A stretch of 64,000 bases of DNA, taken from Streptomyces sp. D2-8. Its GTDB lineage: Bacteria > Actinomycetota > Actinomycetes > Streptomycetales > Streptomycetaceae. A program made the translations under genes and the position numbers. Positions 29,491 to 37,833 of this stretch are shown one piece after another (the stretch's first letter is position 1; every line of letters starts with the position of its first letter). The stretch spans positions 186,001 to 250,000 of the forward strand of contig NZ_JAAHBP010000005.1 in NCBI RefSeq assembly GCF_023184515.1. The letters run 5' to 3'. The notes under the pieces were generated by a model. That model was not told the origin of the DNA. It did not search any database and saw only the letters and a program-made list of their open reading frames with translations.

Positions 29491-31005
29491 TTACTCGAAG
29501 CGGACCGCCAGCAGGACGACGTCCTCCGCACCCTCCGCCGCGTCCAGCCCGTCCGGCAGCACGCTCCGCAGGACGTGGTCGGCGATCGCGCCGGGGTCGT
29601 CGCGCAGGGCCCGGGGCACGGCGGCCGCCGCCGCGTGCAGCCGGGCGAAGGCGCGGTCGGTGGCCTCGCCGGTGCGGTGCAGCAGCCCGTCCGTGTAGAG
29701 CAGAACCGTCTCTCCGGGTTCGGCGAGGATCTCCACGCTGGGCGCCTCCCAGCAGGCGAGCATGCCGAGCGGAGCGGAGACGGACGTCTCCACGAACTGG
29801 GTGCGGCGCTGTCCGATCAGCAGCGGCGGGCTGTGCCCGGCACCGGCCAGCGTGATCTTGCGCGCGGCCGGTTCGCAGTAGCCGAAGAGGGCCGTGGCCG
29901 AGCGGGCCGGTTCGGTCAGCCGCAGCAGCAGCTCCAGGTCGGACAGGACGGCGACCGGGTCCTCCCCCTCCATCACGGCGTACGCGCGCAGCGACGCCCG
30001 CAGCCGCCCCATGGCGGCGACCGCGCTCGGGCCCGAGCCGGTGACGGACCCGACGGCGAGGCCGAGGGCGGCGTCGGGCAGCGGCAGCGCGTCGTACCAG
30101 TCGCCGCCGCCGCGCGGGCCCGTGCGGTGCCGGGCGGCGATCTGGACGCCGGCGACCCGGGGCAGCCGCGCGGGCAGCAGTTCGTCCGACATGGTGGCCA
30201 TGGACGTGCGCGTGCGTTCCAGTTCGAGGAGGCGGGCGAGGTGCTCGGTGGCGTACCCCGCGTAGAGGCCGGCGAGGTGGCACTGCCGCTCGCCCGGTTC
30301 GGCGGGCTCGTCGTAGAGCCAGACGGCGGCGCCGAGGCGGCCGGCGGTGTCGGTGGTCAGGGGGAGGGCGTAGCTCGCGGCGTAGCCGAGGCGGGCCGCG
30401 ACCTCGCGGTGGCGGGGGTCGAGCCCCTCCGCGGCCAGCAGGTCGGGTTCGGCGATGCCGCCCTCGCCGCCTGGCAGCCCGTCGAGGATCCGGCCGTAGG
30501 ACAGGGCGCTGCGCGGCACCGTCTCGATGTGGCCGAGATCGGCGCGGGCGAGGCCCAGTCCGATGGTGGTGTCCGGGCCTAGTCCGTCGCCGGGTTCGAG
30601 GACGACGAGGCCGCGCCGGGCGCCCACCAGGGCGGCGCCGGCCCGCAGCAGTTCCTGGAGTGCCTCGTCGAGCGTGGCCGTGCGGGCCAGGCGTTCGGTG
30701 AGTTCGTGCAGGGTGGTGAGGTCGGAGACCCAGCCGGCGAGACGGTCCTGGAGCACCGTGCCGGGAGGGGCCGGGAGGTTTGCGGGGACGGCCGGGGACG
30801 AACCCGCCGCGACGGGCGCGACAGTGTGTGCGGGAGCCGGAACCGTTGAATCGATTCCAGCCACTTTCGGAGGGTGCGGAGCGTTCATGGCGTCCGGCCT
30901 TCCAACCGGTACGTACTGCTCAAAAGCATCGCAAACCCCCATGTCATTCTGCGTCGCTAGCAGTGTCTCCACATGTACACGCACTCGTGAGGAGATGTCC
31001 AGCAT
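29491..31005 (-). CDS. GAF-domain PP2C (SpoIIE-type) serine phosphatase
   Basis: This protein of about 504 residues starts at ATG 31005 (MLDISSRVRVHVETLL), preceded by GGCAGGACA; a longer frame to 31143 lacks a ribosome-binding site. A short N-terminal segment and Ala/Pro linker lead to a GAF sensor (about 105-255). A PP2C/SpoIIE phosphatase follows (about 285-500) with RTGPRGGGDWYDAL and LLYTDGLLHRTGEATD metal motifs. Such enzymes dephosphorylate anti-anti-sigma factors in Streptomyces partner-switching networks. Two small HATPase proteins in this window (23433 and 34180) are possible, unproven partners. It is cytoplasmic and monocistronic. Confidence 0.9.
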   Translation of the reverse strand: MLDISSRVRVHVETLLATQNDMGVCDAFEQYVPVGRPDAMNAPHPPKVAGIDSTVPAPAHTVAPVAAGSSPAVPANLPAPPGTVLQDRLAGWVSDLTTLHELTERLARTATLDEALQELLRAGAALVGARRGLVVLEPGDGLGPDTTIGLGLARADLGHIETVPRSALSYGRILDGLPGGEGGIAEPDLLAAEGLDPRHREVAARLGYAASYALPLTTDTAGRLGAAVWLYDEPAEPGERQCHLAGLYAGYATEHLARLLELERTRTSMATMSDELLPARLPRVAGVQIAARHRTGPRGGGDWYDALPLPDAALGLAVGSVTGSGPSAVAAMGRLRASLRAYAVMEGEDPVAVLSDLELLLRLTEPARSATALFGYCEPAARKITLAGAGHSPPLLIGQRRTQFVETSVSAPLGMLACWEAPSVEILAEPGETVLLYTDGLLHRTGEATDRAFARLHAAAAAVPRALRDDPGAIADHVLRSVLPDGLDAAEGAEDVVLLAVRFE

Positions 31006-31508
31006 TGTCCTGCCGGGATTCCTGGTGTCCGTGAGGTCCGGGAGAACAGCTCCCCTTCCTCTTGCGGAAATGCAAAGTTGGCTTAAAACTGCCTCAGGGG
31101 ACGGCTTATTGCGGTCGACTGGGCTTGCTCGACGGAGCGTCACAACGGTCGTGATGGGTACGTACTCGATGAAGGCCAGGGGTGGTTGGGAACCACCCGG
31201 AACCTGGTGACGGAACCGGGCGTCCTATCCACCGACGACCGTGCCCCATCCTCCCGTGGCGGAGGCGGAGAGAAATACGCGCGACGGCAAACGCCATACT
31301 TCGCCACCCCTACGCCAGGCCCGTGCTTTCGACAGACGCAGTATGGGCGGGCGGTCGCGGAGGCAGCCCAAAGCTCGACCCATAGGGGTTCCCCTTGCTT
31401 CAGGCAGGGGTGTGATGCGCCAACAGGTACGCACAGTGAAGTGATCGACACATGATGTGACGTGGACCACGGTGTTGCCAGGCGTGCAACGGAAAGGAAC
31501 GAGCGCAC
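31006..31508. promoter_or_regulatory. 500-bp divergent intergenic region
   Basis: This stretch separates the PP2C gene from the prim-pol-like gene and must contain both promoters. It is richer in A+T than its surroundings near 31060-31100 (ATGCAAAGTTGGCTTAAAAC). A hairpin with arms GGTGGTT/AACCACC lies at 31181-31197. No conserved open frame is credible. A strong ribosome-binding site (GGAAAGGAACG) ends the region before ATG 31509. Confidence 0.5.
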
Positions 31509-32171
31509 ATGCGCGAGATCCTCGGAAGGCGACGCAGGCTCTTGTCCCAGCGCAGCGACGGGCCTGAACTGATCGGCGCGGCCCTGACCTACGCGACGGA
31601 ATGGCAGTGGCCCGTACTCCCGGGCGTGGCGGCGGACCCGCAGGGGCACTCCCGCTGCAGCTGCCCCGACCCCGACTGCACGGTGCCCGGCGCGCACCCC
31701 TTCGACCCCGGCCTCCTCGCGGCCACCACCGACGGACGCATGGTGCGCTGGTGGTGGGGCAACCGGCCGACGGCGCCGATCGTCCTGGCGACCGGCGGCC
31801 ACGCCCCCTGCGCGGTGTCCCTGCCGGCCCTGCCGGCCGCCCGTGCCCTCAAGGCGCTCGACCTGATGGGCATGCGGCTCGGCCCGGTCGTCGCCTCCTC
31901 CGCCCGCTGGGCGATCCTCGTCAAGCCGTACTCCATGGAGCAGCTCGGCGAACTGCTCTACGCCAAGGACTTCGTGCCCGGCTCCCTCCGCTTCCACGGT
32001 GAGGGCGGCTACCTGGCCCTGCCCCCGTCCGAGACGGGCCAGGGCGAGATCCGCTGGGAGCGCGCGCCGCTGCCCGGCTCGGCCTCGCCGTGGGTGCCCG
32101 ATGTCGAGGCCGTGGTGGACGCCGTGGTCGAGGCCCTCACTCGTACGGGTGTGAGCGCGCCCGAGTTGTAG
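31509..32171 (+). CDS. Bifunctional primase/polymerase N-terminal-domain-like protein
   Basis: This 220-residue protein resembles the N-terminal part of archaeo-eukaryotic primase/polymerase (prim-pol) proteins. It has an entry helix ALTYATEWQWPVLPGV, a Cys/His cluster CSCPDPDCTVPGAHPFDP (about 54-71) and a WWWGNRPTAPIVLATG strand. The catalytic DxD and SxH motifs of active prim-pols are not obvious, so it may be a regulatory relative. I recall a conserved Streptomyces gene of this type, single and not within a phage. A second, more canonical prim-pol protein lies at 49948-50823. Confidence 0.72.
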   Translation: MREILGRRRRLLSQRSDGPELIGAALTYATEWQWPVLPGVAADPQGHSRCSCPDPDCTVPGAHPFDPGLLAATTDGRMVRWWWGNRPTAPIVLATGGHAPCAVSLPALPAARALKALDLMGMRLGPVVASSARWAILVKPYSMEQLGELLYAKDFVPGSLRFHGEGGYLALPPSETGQGEIRWERAPLPGSASPWVPDVEAVVDAVVEALTRTGVSAPEL

Positions 32172-32226
32172 GGCCGTCGGGCGCGCCGGGCCCGGCGCCC
32201 GCCCCGGCGCGTTAAGTTCCGGAACC

Positions 32227-32850
32227 ATGCGGCGTCACGCCCGGGGCCGCTCCCGGGACTCCCGAAAGACCAGACTGCTCGCCCTCGCGGGCGTCGTGGC
32301 GGCGTGCGCGATCGCACTGCCGCTGGCGGTGGCGTCCGCGAGGTCCGTGGGGTCCGTGGGATCCGTGGGTGCTGTGGGATCCGTGGGTGCCGGCGTCCGC
32401 ACGTCCGGATCCGGTGCCCTGCGTCCCTCCCCGCGCGCCGACGACAGGGCCCCCGGGGCGCCCTCCGCCCCTCCCGGCCTCCCCGTGCTCGGCCAGGGCC
32501 TGTCGACCGCCGTGCGCTGCGGTCCCGAACTGTCCTCCCCCGACGGCATCGAGGCGCAGACCTGCGTGGTGACGCAGGGTGCGCAGACCTGGGCGCGGAC
32601 CTACTACCGCAATGCGACGGGCGAGGCGCTGGACGCCGTACTGAGCCTGATGGGTCCTGAGGACCGGAGCGTGCGGATGACGTGCGCCGTGGGGGCGGAG
32701 GACGAGCCGGGGACGTGCGAGACGCCCCGGGAGCCCGCGCGCGGGAATCCGGCGGCGTACACGGCTGTCGCGGAGTTCGCCGAGCGGGGCGGGCGGGGGC
32801 CGCTGCTGTTGCGCTCGGGAAGCAACTCACCTGTGCGAACGGGCAGTTGA
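32227..32850 (+). CDS. Secreted or membrane-anchored protein of unknown function
   Basis: The protein has 207 residues. A basic N-terminus (RRHARGRSRDSRKTR) is followed by one hydrophobic segment (LLALAGVVAACAIALPLAVASA). Next comes a short repeat of Val-Gly-Ser units (SVGSVGSVGAVGSVG, encoded by 9-15 bp direct repeats around 32343-32395) and a Pro-rich stretch. The C-terminal domain (about 80-207) has four to five Cys (RCGPEL, QTCVVTQG, MTCAVGAEDEPGTCE) that could form disulfides outside the cell. No family is recognised. It follows the prim-pol-like gene by 55 bp. Confidence 0.7.
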   Translation: MRRHARGRSRDSRKTRLLALAGVVAACAIALPLAVASARSVGSVGSVGAVGSVGAGVRTSGSGALRPSPRADDRAPGAPSAPPGLPVLGQGLSTAVRCGPELSSPDGIEAQTCVVTQGAQTWARTYYRNATGEALDAVLSLMGPEDRSVRMTCAVGAEDEPGTCETPREPARGNPAAYTAVAEFAERGGRGPLLLRSGSNSPVRTGS

Positions 32851-32891
32851 GGAGCGGCTGCGTTCCGTGAACGGAAGCGGAGACGCAAAGA

Positions 32892-32943
32892 CCCGGTTGC
32901 TGGCGACGGGGGATGCACCAGCAACCGGGCTACAGGAACGGTA
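32892..32943 (-). ncRNA. Candidate small RNA with C-rich hairpin loop (copy A)
   Basis: On the minus strand a 12-bp perfect stem, CCCGGTTGCTGG with CCAGCAACCGGG, encloses the 14-nt loop TGCATCCCCCGTCG. Just upstream on the same strand lies CTTGTTACCGT, whose TACCGT fits a TAnnnT -10 element, with TTGCGA 16 bp further up as a possible -35. The same loop and the same CTTGTTACC block recur at 48160-48224 with a different but fully paired stem. The loop complements GGGGGATG, i.e. a ribosome-binding site next to a start codon. The unit lies beyond the terminator of the SEC-C protein gene. Confidence 0.6.
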
Positions 32944-33033
32944 ACAAGAGATCGGCGGTTCGCAAATTCGAACTCGCCTTTCCAGTCACCGACTGGCTTG
33001 TCCCCGCCGGGAGTTGTGATCCGGCGAGGGCAT

Positions 33034-33070
33034 GACGACACGGCCGGCCGGGCCGGCCGGCCGTGTCGTC
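33034..33070 (-). terminator. Strong GC hairpin downstream of the SEC-C protein gene
   Basis: A perfect 16-bp inverted repeat (33034-33049 with 33055-33070; arms GACGACACGGCCGGCC and its complement) with a 5-nt loop lies 11 bp past the stop codon at 33081. No T-tract follows, as is common for Streptomyces terminators. Confidence 0.75.
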
Positions 33071-33080
33071 GCGGCGGGCG

Positions 33081-34070
33081 TCAGCTGAGCGTGACCTGCC
33101 GGTTGGTGAGGCCGCCGCGGGCGCGGCGCTCGTCCGCGGTGAGCGGCGCGTCCGTCGCCAGGGCGGTGGCGAGACGCTCGGCGAACTCCGCCGCCGGCTT
33201 CTCCACGTCCTCGGCGGTGACCCCGCTCGGCAGGTCCCACACCGGCACCGTGAGCCCGTGAGCGCGGAAGGAGCCGACCAGGCGGGTGCCCTCGCCGAGG
33301 CCGGCGCGGCCCGCGGCGTGCAGCCGCGCGAGGGCGTCCAGAAGCAGTTCCTCGGCGTGCGGCATGACCCACCGCAGATGGTTCTTCTCCGGCGTCTCGC
33401 ACCAGTACGCGGCGTCCACGCCCTGGAGCTTGACGGTCGGGATGGCCGCGGCGTTGGCCCGCTCCAGGGAGGCGGTCACCTCGGGCGTGGCGTTCTCCGG
33501 GTCCGGCACCCAGAATTCGAAGCCGCTGTGCACTTCTGGCTCGAACGCGCCCTCGGGGTCGAGCAGATCCTGCAGCCGCGGGCTGTCGGCCGGGGCGCGG
33601 CGGCCCTGGACGGGCGTGCCGGGCTGGGCTTCCAGGGCGCGCTGGAGGGTGTCGGCGAGGTCGCGGCTGATGTCGCCGGACGAGGTGTCGTTCTGCAGGC
33701 CGATCAGAACCGAGCCGTCGTCGCGGCGCAGAGCCGGCCAGGCCATGGGAAGCACCGTGGCCAGCGTGACCGCGGGGACACCCTTGGGCAGGCCGTCCTT
33801 GAGCGTCAGCCCGACGGTGGCCGCCGGGACCAGCTCGCGCAGGGCGACCCAGTCGCACTCGCCGGGCAGGCCCTCGAAGGGGCGGTGCACCAGCTCGGTC
33901 GCGGCGTGGGAGGCGGCCCGGCCGTGACAGGCCTTGTAGCGGCGGCCGCTGCCGCAGGGGCAGGGCTCGCGAGCGCCGACGACCGGAACGTCTCCATCGG
34001 CGCCTGCGGTGCGGGCCCCGCCCGTGGTCTGCGGGCGCTTGGCCTTCGTCTGGGGTCGCTTCTTGGCCAT
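33081..34070 (-). CDS. SEC-C motif (DUF5926-like) conserved protein
   Basis: This 329-residue protein has a Lys-rich start (MAKKRPQTKAKRPQT) and the zinc-binding SEC-C motif EPCPCGSGRRYKACHG near residue 37. SEC-C is the metal-binding tail of SecA and recurs in many stand-alone proteins that bind ribosomes or other partners. The remaining 270 residues have no recognised catalytic motif and correspond to an actinobacterial family of unknown function. It is monocistronic on the minus strand. A single perfect DnaA box lies between it and the next upstream gene. Confidence 0.82.
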   Translation of the reverse strand: MAKKRPQTKAKRPQTTGGARTAGADGDVPVVGAREPCPCGSGRRYKACHGRAASHAATELVHRPFEGLPGECDWVALRELVPAATVGLTLKDGLPKGVPAVTLATVLPMAWPALRRDDGSVLIGLQNDTSSGDISRDLADTLQRALEAQPGTPVQGRRAPADSPRLQDLLDPEGAFEPEVHSGFEFWVPDPENATPEVTASLERANAAAIPTVKLQGVDAAYWCETPEKNHLRWVMPHAEELLLDALARLHAAGRAGLGEGTRLVGSFRAHGLTVPVWDLPSGVTAEDVEKPAAEFAERLATALATDAPLTADERRARGGLTNRQVTLS

Positions 34071-34144
34071 CGATGGATCTCCCGGTTACGGCTCGGCTCG
34101 TACGCTCGCGAGCCTAGCCGCTCGTGCCCCGGGTTACGGGGTCC

Positions 34145-34153
34145 TGTGGACAA
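34145..34153 (-). promoter_or_regulatory. Single perfect DnaA box
   Basis: TTGTCCACA on the minus strand is the Streptomyces-preferred DnaA box. It is isolated, between the SEC-C protein gene (start 34070) and the stop of the small ATPase gene (34180). One box alone is weak evidence of function, but it adds to two clusters in this window. Confidence 0.5.
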
Positions 34154-34179
34154 CACCCGGTCCAGCGTGGCGTACGCGC

Positions 34180-34818
34180 TCAGTCCATGTCGTCGAAGGC
34201 GTCCGCGAAGTCCAGTCCGGCCATCTGGGAGACCGCGGGGGCGGTGACGCGTGTCGCGAAGTCGTCGCGGCGGTGGCCCGCGTCCGGGTCGTGGACGTCG
34301 TCGTGGACGATGACCCACACCGTGACCTCGCCGCGGATGTCGTCCCGTACGCCCCAGTCGTCGGCGAGGGCGGTGATGATGTTCAGCCCGCGGCCGCCGT
34401 GCGCCGTGACCGACGGGGTCGCGGGGGCGGGGCGGGTCGGGCCGCCGCCGTCCGTGACCTCGACGACGAGCCGGCCGGCCGGCTCCACGCGCCACGCGGC
34501 ACGGACGTCACCGTCACCGGCCAGCGCGTCGCCCAGGGGTCTACCGTGCTTGCACGCGTTGCTCAAGAGTTCGGAAAGGATCAGTACGGCGTCGTCGATG
34601 ACCGATTCCGCCACGCCACCTCTGCGCAACTGCGCACGCATCCGGTGTCGCGCTTCCCCCACGCCCGCAGGGCCATGGGGCACGGCCATGCTCGACGACG
34701 TGGGCACCTCCTGTGCCACCACCAACGCCACCCCCGAGACCTCCTTCGCCCCACGCCACGGTGTGGATGCCCCATTGGCCTGTACCGGAAACCGGCCAAT
34801 CCACGTCCGGTGACGCAT
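34180..34818 (-). CDS. Small HATPase_c regulatory protein
   Basis: This 212-residue protein has a non-conserved N-terminus of about 45 residues. A single GHKL ATPase domain follows, with N-box LILSELLSNACKHG near residue 85, G1 EVTDGGGPTRP and G2 GGRGLNIITALADDWGV. An Asp-rich tail ends FADAFDDMD. This is the common Streptomyces anti-sigma-type small ATPase architecture. The true start may lie further in, since the first 30 residues look unlike the family. Its regulatory partner is unknown. Confidence 0.83.
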   Translation of the reverse strand: MRHRTWIGRFPVQANGASTPWRGAKEVSGVALVVAQEVPTSSSMAVPHGPAGVGEARHRMRAQLRRGGVAESVIDDAVLILSELLSNACKHGRPLGDALAGDGDVRAAWRVEPAGRLVVEVTDGGGPTRPAPATPSVTAHGGRGLNIITALADDWGVRDDIRGEVTVWVIVHDDVHDPDAGHRRDDFATRVTAPAVSQMAGLDFADAFDDMD

Positions 34819-34981
34819 TCAACACGACCGACTACGGACCGAACGCGCCGGAGCACTCCCGGTCATCACATGGCTGGAAATCATCGGTGTGGCCGAGATG
34901 GGAGGATCCCGCCCGTCAAGGCGTGGGGTCAAGAGGTGTGCGTGGGTCTGGTGGGACTTGAGAGGTTGGCGGTCCCGGTCG

Positions 34982-35809
34982 TCAGCGGCCGAGCTGGTCC
35001 AGCACCGCACGCGGGCGGTTGGTGATGATGGCGTCCACGCCCAGCCCGACGCAGCGGTCCACGTCCTCGGGCTCGTTCACGGTCCACACGTGCACCTGGT
35101 GGCCGGCCTGCTTCAGGCGCTCGATGTACGCGGGGTGGTTGCGCACGATCCGGATGGAGGGGCCCGCGATCCACACGCCCGGGGGCAGCCGTCCGTCACG
35201 CAGCCGGGGTGAGGGGAACTGCGTCAGATGGACCGTCGGAAGGGAAGGGGAGGCGGCACGCACGCGGTGCAGCGAGCGGGCCGAGAAGCTCATGACCCGC
35301 ACCTGTGACTCCTGCGCGGAGGCCGGGGCGTCGAGGCCGAAGCGCTTCAGCAGGGCCAGCAGCCGGTCCTCGACCTGGCCCGCCCAGCGCGTGGGGTGCT
35401 TGGTCTCGATGGCCAGTTCCACGCGGCGCCCGGCGTCGGCGACGAGTTCCAGCAGCCGCTCCAGCGTGAGGACGGAGGTCGCCTCGCGGTCCTCCGGGCG
35501 GTGCTCCCAGTCGGGCTCCTCGTCGCGGCCCCTCCAGGCCTCGCCCGTCTTCCAGGAGCCGAAGTCCAGGGCGGCGAGGTCGGCGAGCTCCAGCGCGGAG
35601 ACCGCTCCGCGGCCGTTGGACGTACGGTTGATCCGGCGGTCGTGTACGCACACCAGGTGGCCGTCGGCGGTGAGGCGCACATCGCATTCGAGGGCGTCCG
35701 CGCCGTCCTCGATCGCCTTGGTGTACGCGGCCAGGGTGTGTTCCGGGGCGTCCTCGGAGGCTCCGCGGTGGGCGACGACTTGAATCACATGCTGCCGTGC
35801 GTGGGTCAC
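34982..35809 (-). CDS. Glycerophosphodiester phosphodiesterase
   Basis: The protein has about 275 residues, starting at GTG 35809 (VTHARQHVIQVVAHRGAS). The GDPD fold is shown by the catalytic HRGASEDAPEHTLAAY segment, the metal-binding LECDVRLTADGHLVCVHD motif and the terminal VWTVNEPEDVDRCVGLGVDAIITNRP. It hydrolyses glycerophosphodiesters to glycerol-3-phosphate and an alcohol. No signal peptide is seen, so it is cytoplasmic. It is divergent from the membrane protease gene across about 290 bp. Confidence 0.92.
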   Translation of the reverse strand: MTHARQHVIQVVAHRGASEDAPEHTLAAYTKAIEDGADALECDVRLTADGHLVCVHDRRINRTSNGRGAVSALELADLAALDFGSWKTGEAWRGRDEEPDWEHRPEDREATSVLTLERLLELVADAGRRVELAIETKHPTRWAGQVEDRLLALLKRFGLDAPASAQESQVRVMSFSARSLHRVRAASPSLPTVHLTQFPSPRLRDGRLPPGVWIAGPSIRIVRNHPAYIERLKQAGHQVHVWTVNEPEDVDRCVGLGVDAIITNRPRAVLDQLGR

Positions 35810-36096
35810 CGCGTCATGGTGCCACCGAGTGCGGGTACGCGTCCGGTCGGACGGACTCGACGGATACACGGGTCCGGACGGAGGCATAGGGATTGCATCC
35901 TTTTCGCCGGTAATGACCTATATAAAGAATGGCCTCGGACGCACAGCCACCGCTTATGGTGCTCTGACGGCCTGTGGGAAAAGCTGACGGCATACAAAGG
36001 GACAAGCGCAGCTGTATCGCGCCGGACCCGTCGAACGGCGGGAAAAGCGTGACCGAGTGCGACCCGGAAGACAGCCGTGGATCTAGGAGAGAAGCT

Positions 36097-37524
36097 GTGA
36101 GCACCGAGAACGAGGGCACCGCGGTACCCCCCGCCCCGTCCGCACCCCCCGTGCCGGTGGACGCTCCCGCTGCTCCGGCGCCCCAGGCACAGGCCCCCCA
36201 GGGGTCGTACGGGCCGGACGCCCAGGGCCAGGCCCCGCACGGGCAGGGCGCCTCCGGTGACGCCGGTCACCCCGGCGTCTCCTCTTCCGCCCCCGACCCG
36301 TCCTGGCCCCCGCCCCCGCCGCCGAGCGCCCCGTACGGCGACGGCGGTTCCGGGTCCGGCTCGGGCGGCTGGGGTTCGTCGTACCAGCAGTCGGCGCCGA
36401 AGTCCGGCCGCGGGCGCGGTGGTCTGGTCGCCGCGGTCCTGGTGGCCGCGCTGGTCGCGGGCGGCGCGGGCGGCGGGCTCGGGTACGTGCTGGCGAAGGG
36501 CAACGACGAGAGCACCGGTTCGACGACGGTCTCGGCCTCCGCGAGTGGCGGTGACGTCAAGCGCGACCCGGGCACGACCGCGGGCGTCGCCGCCAAGGCG
36601 CTGCCGAGCACGGTCACGATCGAGGCCGAGAGCAACAGCGGCGAGGGCGGCACCGGCACGGGCTTCGTCTTCGACAAGCAGGGCCACATCGTCACCAACA
36701 ACCACGTGGTGGCGGGCGCGGTGGACGGCGGCAATCTCACGGCGACCTTCCCGAGCGGCAAGAAGTACGACGCCGAGGTGGTCGGTCACGCGCAGGGCTA
36801 CGACGTGGCGGTCATCAAGCTCAAGGACGCCCCCTCCGACCTGAAGCCGCTCACCCTCGGCGACTCGGACAAGGTGGCCGTCGGCGACGCGACCATCGCG
36901 ATCGGCGCCCCGTTCGGTCTGTCCGACACGGTGACGACGGGCATCATCAGCGCCAAGAACCGCCCGGTGGCCTCCAGCGACGGCAGCGGCAGCCAGGCGT
37001 CGTACATGAGCGCCCTGCAGACCGACGCCTCGATCAACCCGGGCAACTCCGGCGGTCCGCTGCTGGACGCGCAGGGCAATGTCATCGGCATCAACTCCGC
37101 GATCCAGTCCACCGGCAACGGCGGCTTCGGCACCGGACAGTCGGGCTCGATCGGCCTGGGCTTCGCCATCCCGATCAACCAGGCCAAGTACGTCGCCCAG
37201 GAGCTGATCAAGAACGGCAAGCCGGTGTACGCGAAGATCGGCGCGTCCGTCTCGCTGGACGACAGCTCCGACGGCGCGCAGATCACCGACCAGGGCGCGG
37301 GCGGCGCGGCACCGGTCGAGCCGGGCGGCCCGGCCGCCAAGGCGGGCCTCAAGCCGGGCGACGTCATCATCAAGCTCGACGACCGGGTGATCGACTCCGG
37401 CCCCACCCTGATCGGCGAGATCTGGACCCACCAGCCCGGCGACAAGGTCACGATCACCTACGAGCGCGGCGGCAAGCAGCGCACGGTCGACGTCACGCTC
37501 GGCTCCCGCGTCGGCGACAACTGA
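36097..37524 (+). CDS. Membrane-anchored HtrA/DegP-type serine protease with PDZ domain
   Basis: The protein has about 475 residues, starting at GTG 36097 after CTAGGAGAGAAGCT; the longer in-frame start at 35974 has no such site. Residues 1-105 are Pro/Ala/Gln-rich and cytosolic. One membrane helix follows (LVAAVLVAALVAGGAGGGLGYVLA). The trypsin-like domain has the catalytic triad His in TNNHVVAG, Asp in YDVAVIKL and Ser in GNSGGPLL. A C-terminal PDZ domain (about 385-470) has GLKPGDVIIKLDDRVI. It works outside the membrane in quality control or signalling by regulated proteolysis. The proline-rich tail may bind cytosolic partners. Confidence 0.94.
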   Translation: MSTENEGTAVPPAPSAPPVPVDAPAAPAPQAQAPQGSYGPDAQGQAPHGQGASGDAGHPGVSSSAPDPSWPPPPPPSAPYGDGGSGSGSGGWGSSYQQSAPKSGRGRGGLVAAVLVAALVAGGAGGGLGYVLAKGNDESTGSTTVSASASGGDVKRDPGTTAGVAAKALPSTVTIEAESNSGEGGTGTGFVFDKQGHIVTNNHVVAGAVDGGNLTATFPSGKKYDAEVVGHAQGYDVAVIKLKDAPSDLKPLTLGDSDKVAVGDATIAIGAPFGLSDTVTTGIISAKNRPVASSDGSGSQASYMSALQTDASINPGNSGGPLLDAQGNVIGINSAIQSTGNGGFGTGQSGSIGLGFAIPINQAKYVAQELIKNGKPVYAKIGASVSLDDSSDGAQITDQGAGGAAPVEPGGPAAKAGLKPGDVIIKLDDRVIDSGPTLIGEIWTHQPGDKVTITYERGGKQRTVDVTLGSRVGDN

Positions 37525-37587
37525 CCCCCACCCGCCCGCACCGACCCGTTACCCTTGTCCCCGCGCCGCCGATCACGGCCGGCGCGG

Positions 37588-37674
37588 GGAGGCGTGCCCG
37601 AGCGGCCGAAGGGAACGGTCTTGAAAACCGTCGTGGCAGCGATGTCACCGTGGGTTCAAATCCCACCGCCTCCG
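37588..37674 (+). tRNA. tRNA-Ser (anticodon TGA)
   Basis: This is a canonical 87-nt class II tRNA. The acceptor stem is GGAGGCG/CGCCTCC with discriminator G. The anticodon stem ACGGT/ACCGT encloses loop CTTGAAA with TGA at 37622-37624. There is a long variable arm, and the T arm is GTGGG-TTCAAAT-CCCAC. CCA is not encoded. It reads UCN codons, mainly UCA. Its 3' end faces a stretch with a broken regulator and other accessory genes, so it may have served as an attachment site. Confidence 0.97.
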
Positions 37675-37690
37675 CGCGATGAGCAGTGAG

Positions 37691-37727
37691 AACGGCCCCT
37701 GACCTGGATGTTCGGTCGGGGGCCGTT
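37691..37727 (+). terminator. Hairpin terminator after tRNA-Ser
   Basis: A 14-bp stem with one G-T pair (37691-37704, AACGGCCCCTGACC; 37714-37727, GGTCGGGGGCCGTT) and a 9-nt loop is followed by GTCGTG. It lies 16 bp past the tRNA end. Confidence 0.75.
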
Positions 37728-37833
37728 GTCGTGTCCGGCTACTGTGACTGCCTGGTGCTCCCCGTGGTTCCCCGCTCGATCGGGCACGGTTGGGGCACGG
37801 CCACCTTCTGATCCGTAGCTCTATGTGGATCGG

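Noticed and set aside
31140..32228. Long minus-strand frame across the prim-pol-like gene
   Set aside because: It crosses the intergenic region and antisense coding DNA without protein-like features.
32343..32395. Short GTGGGATCC-type direct repeats
   Set aside because: They lie inside a coding region and encode Val-Gly-Ser repeats; there is no sign of CRISPR spacing or a mobile element.
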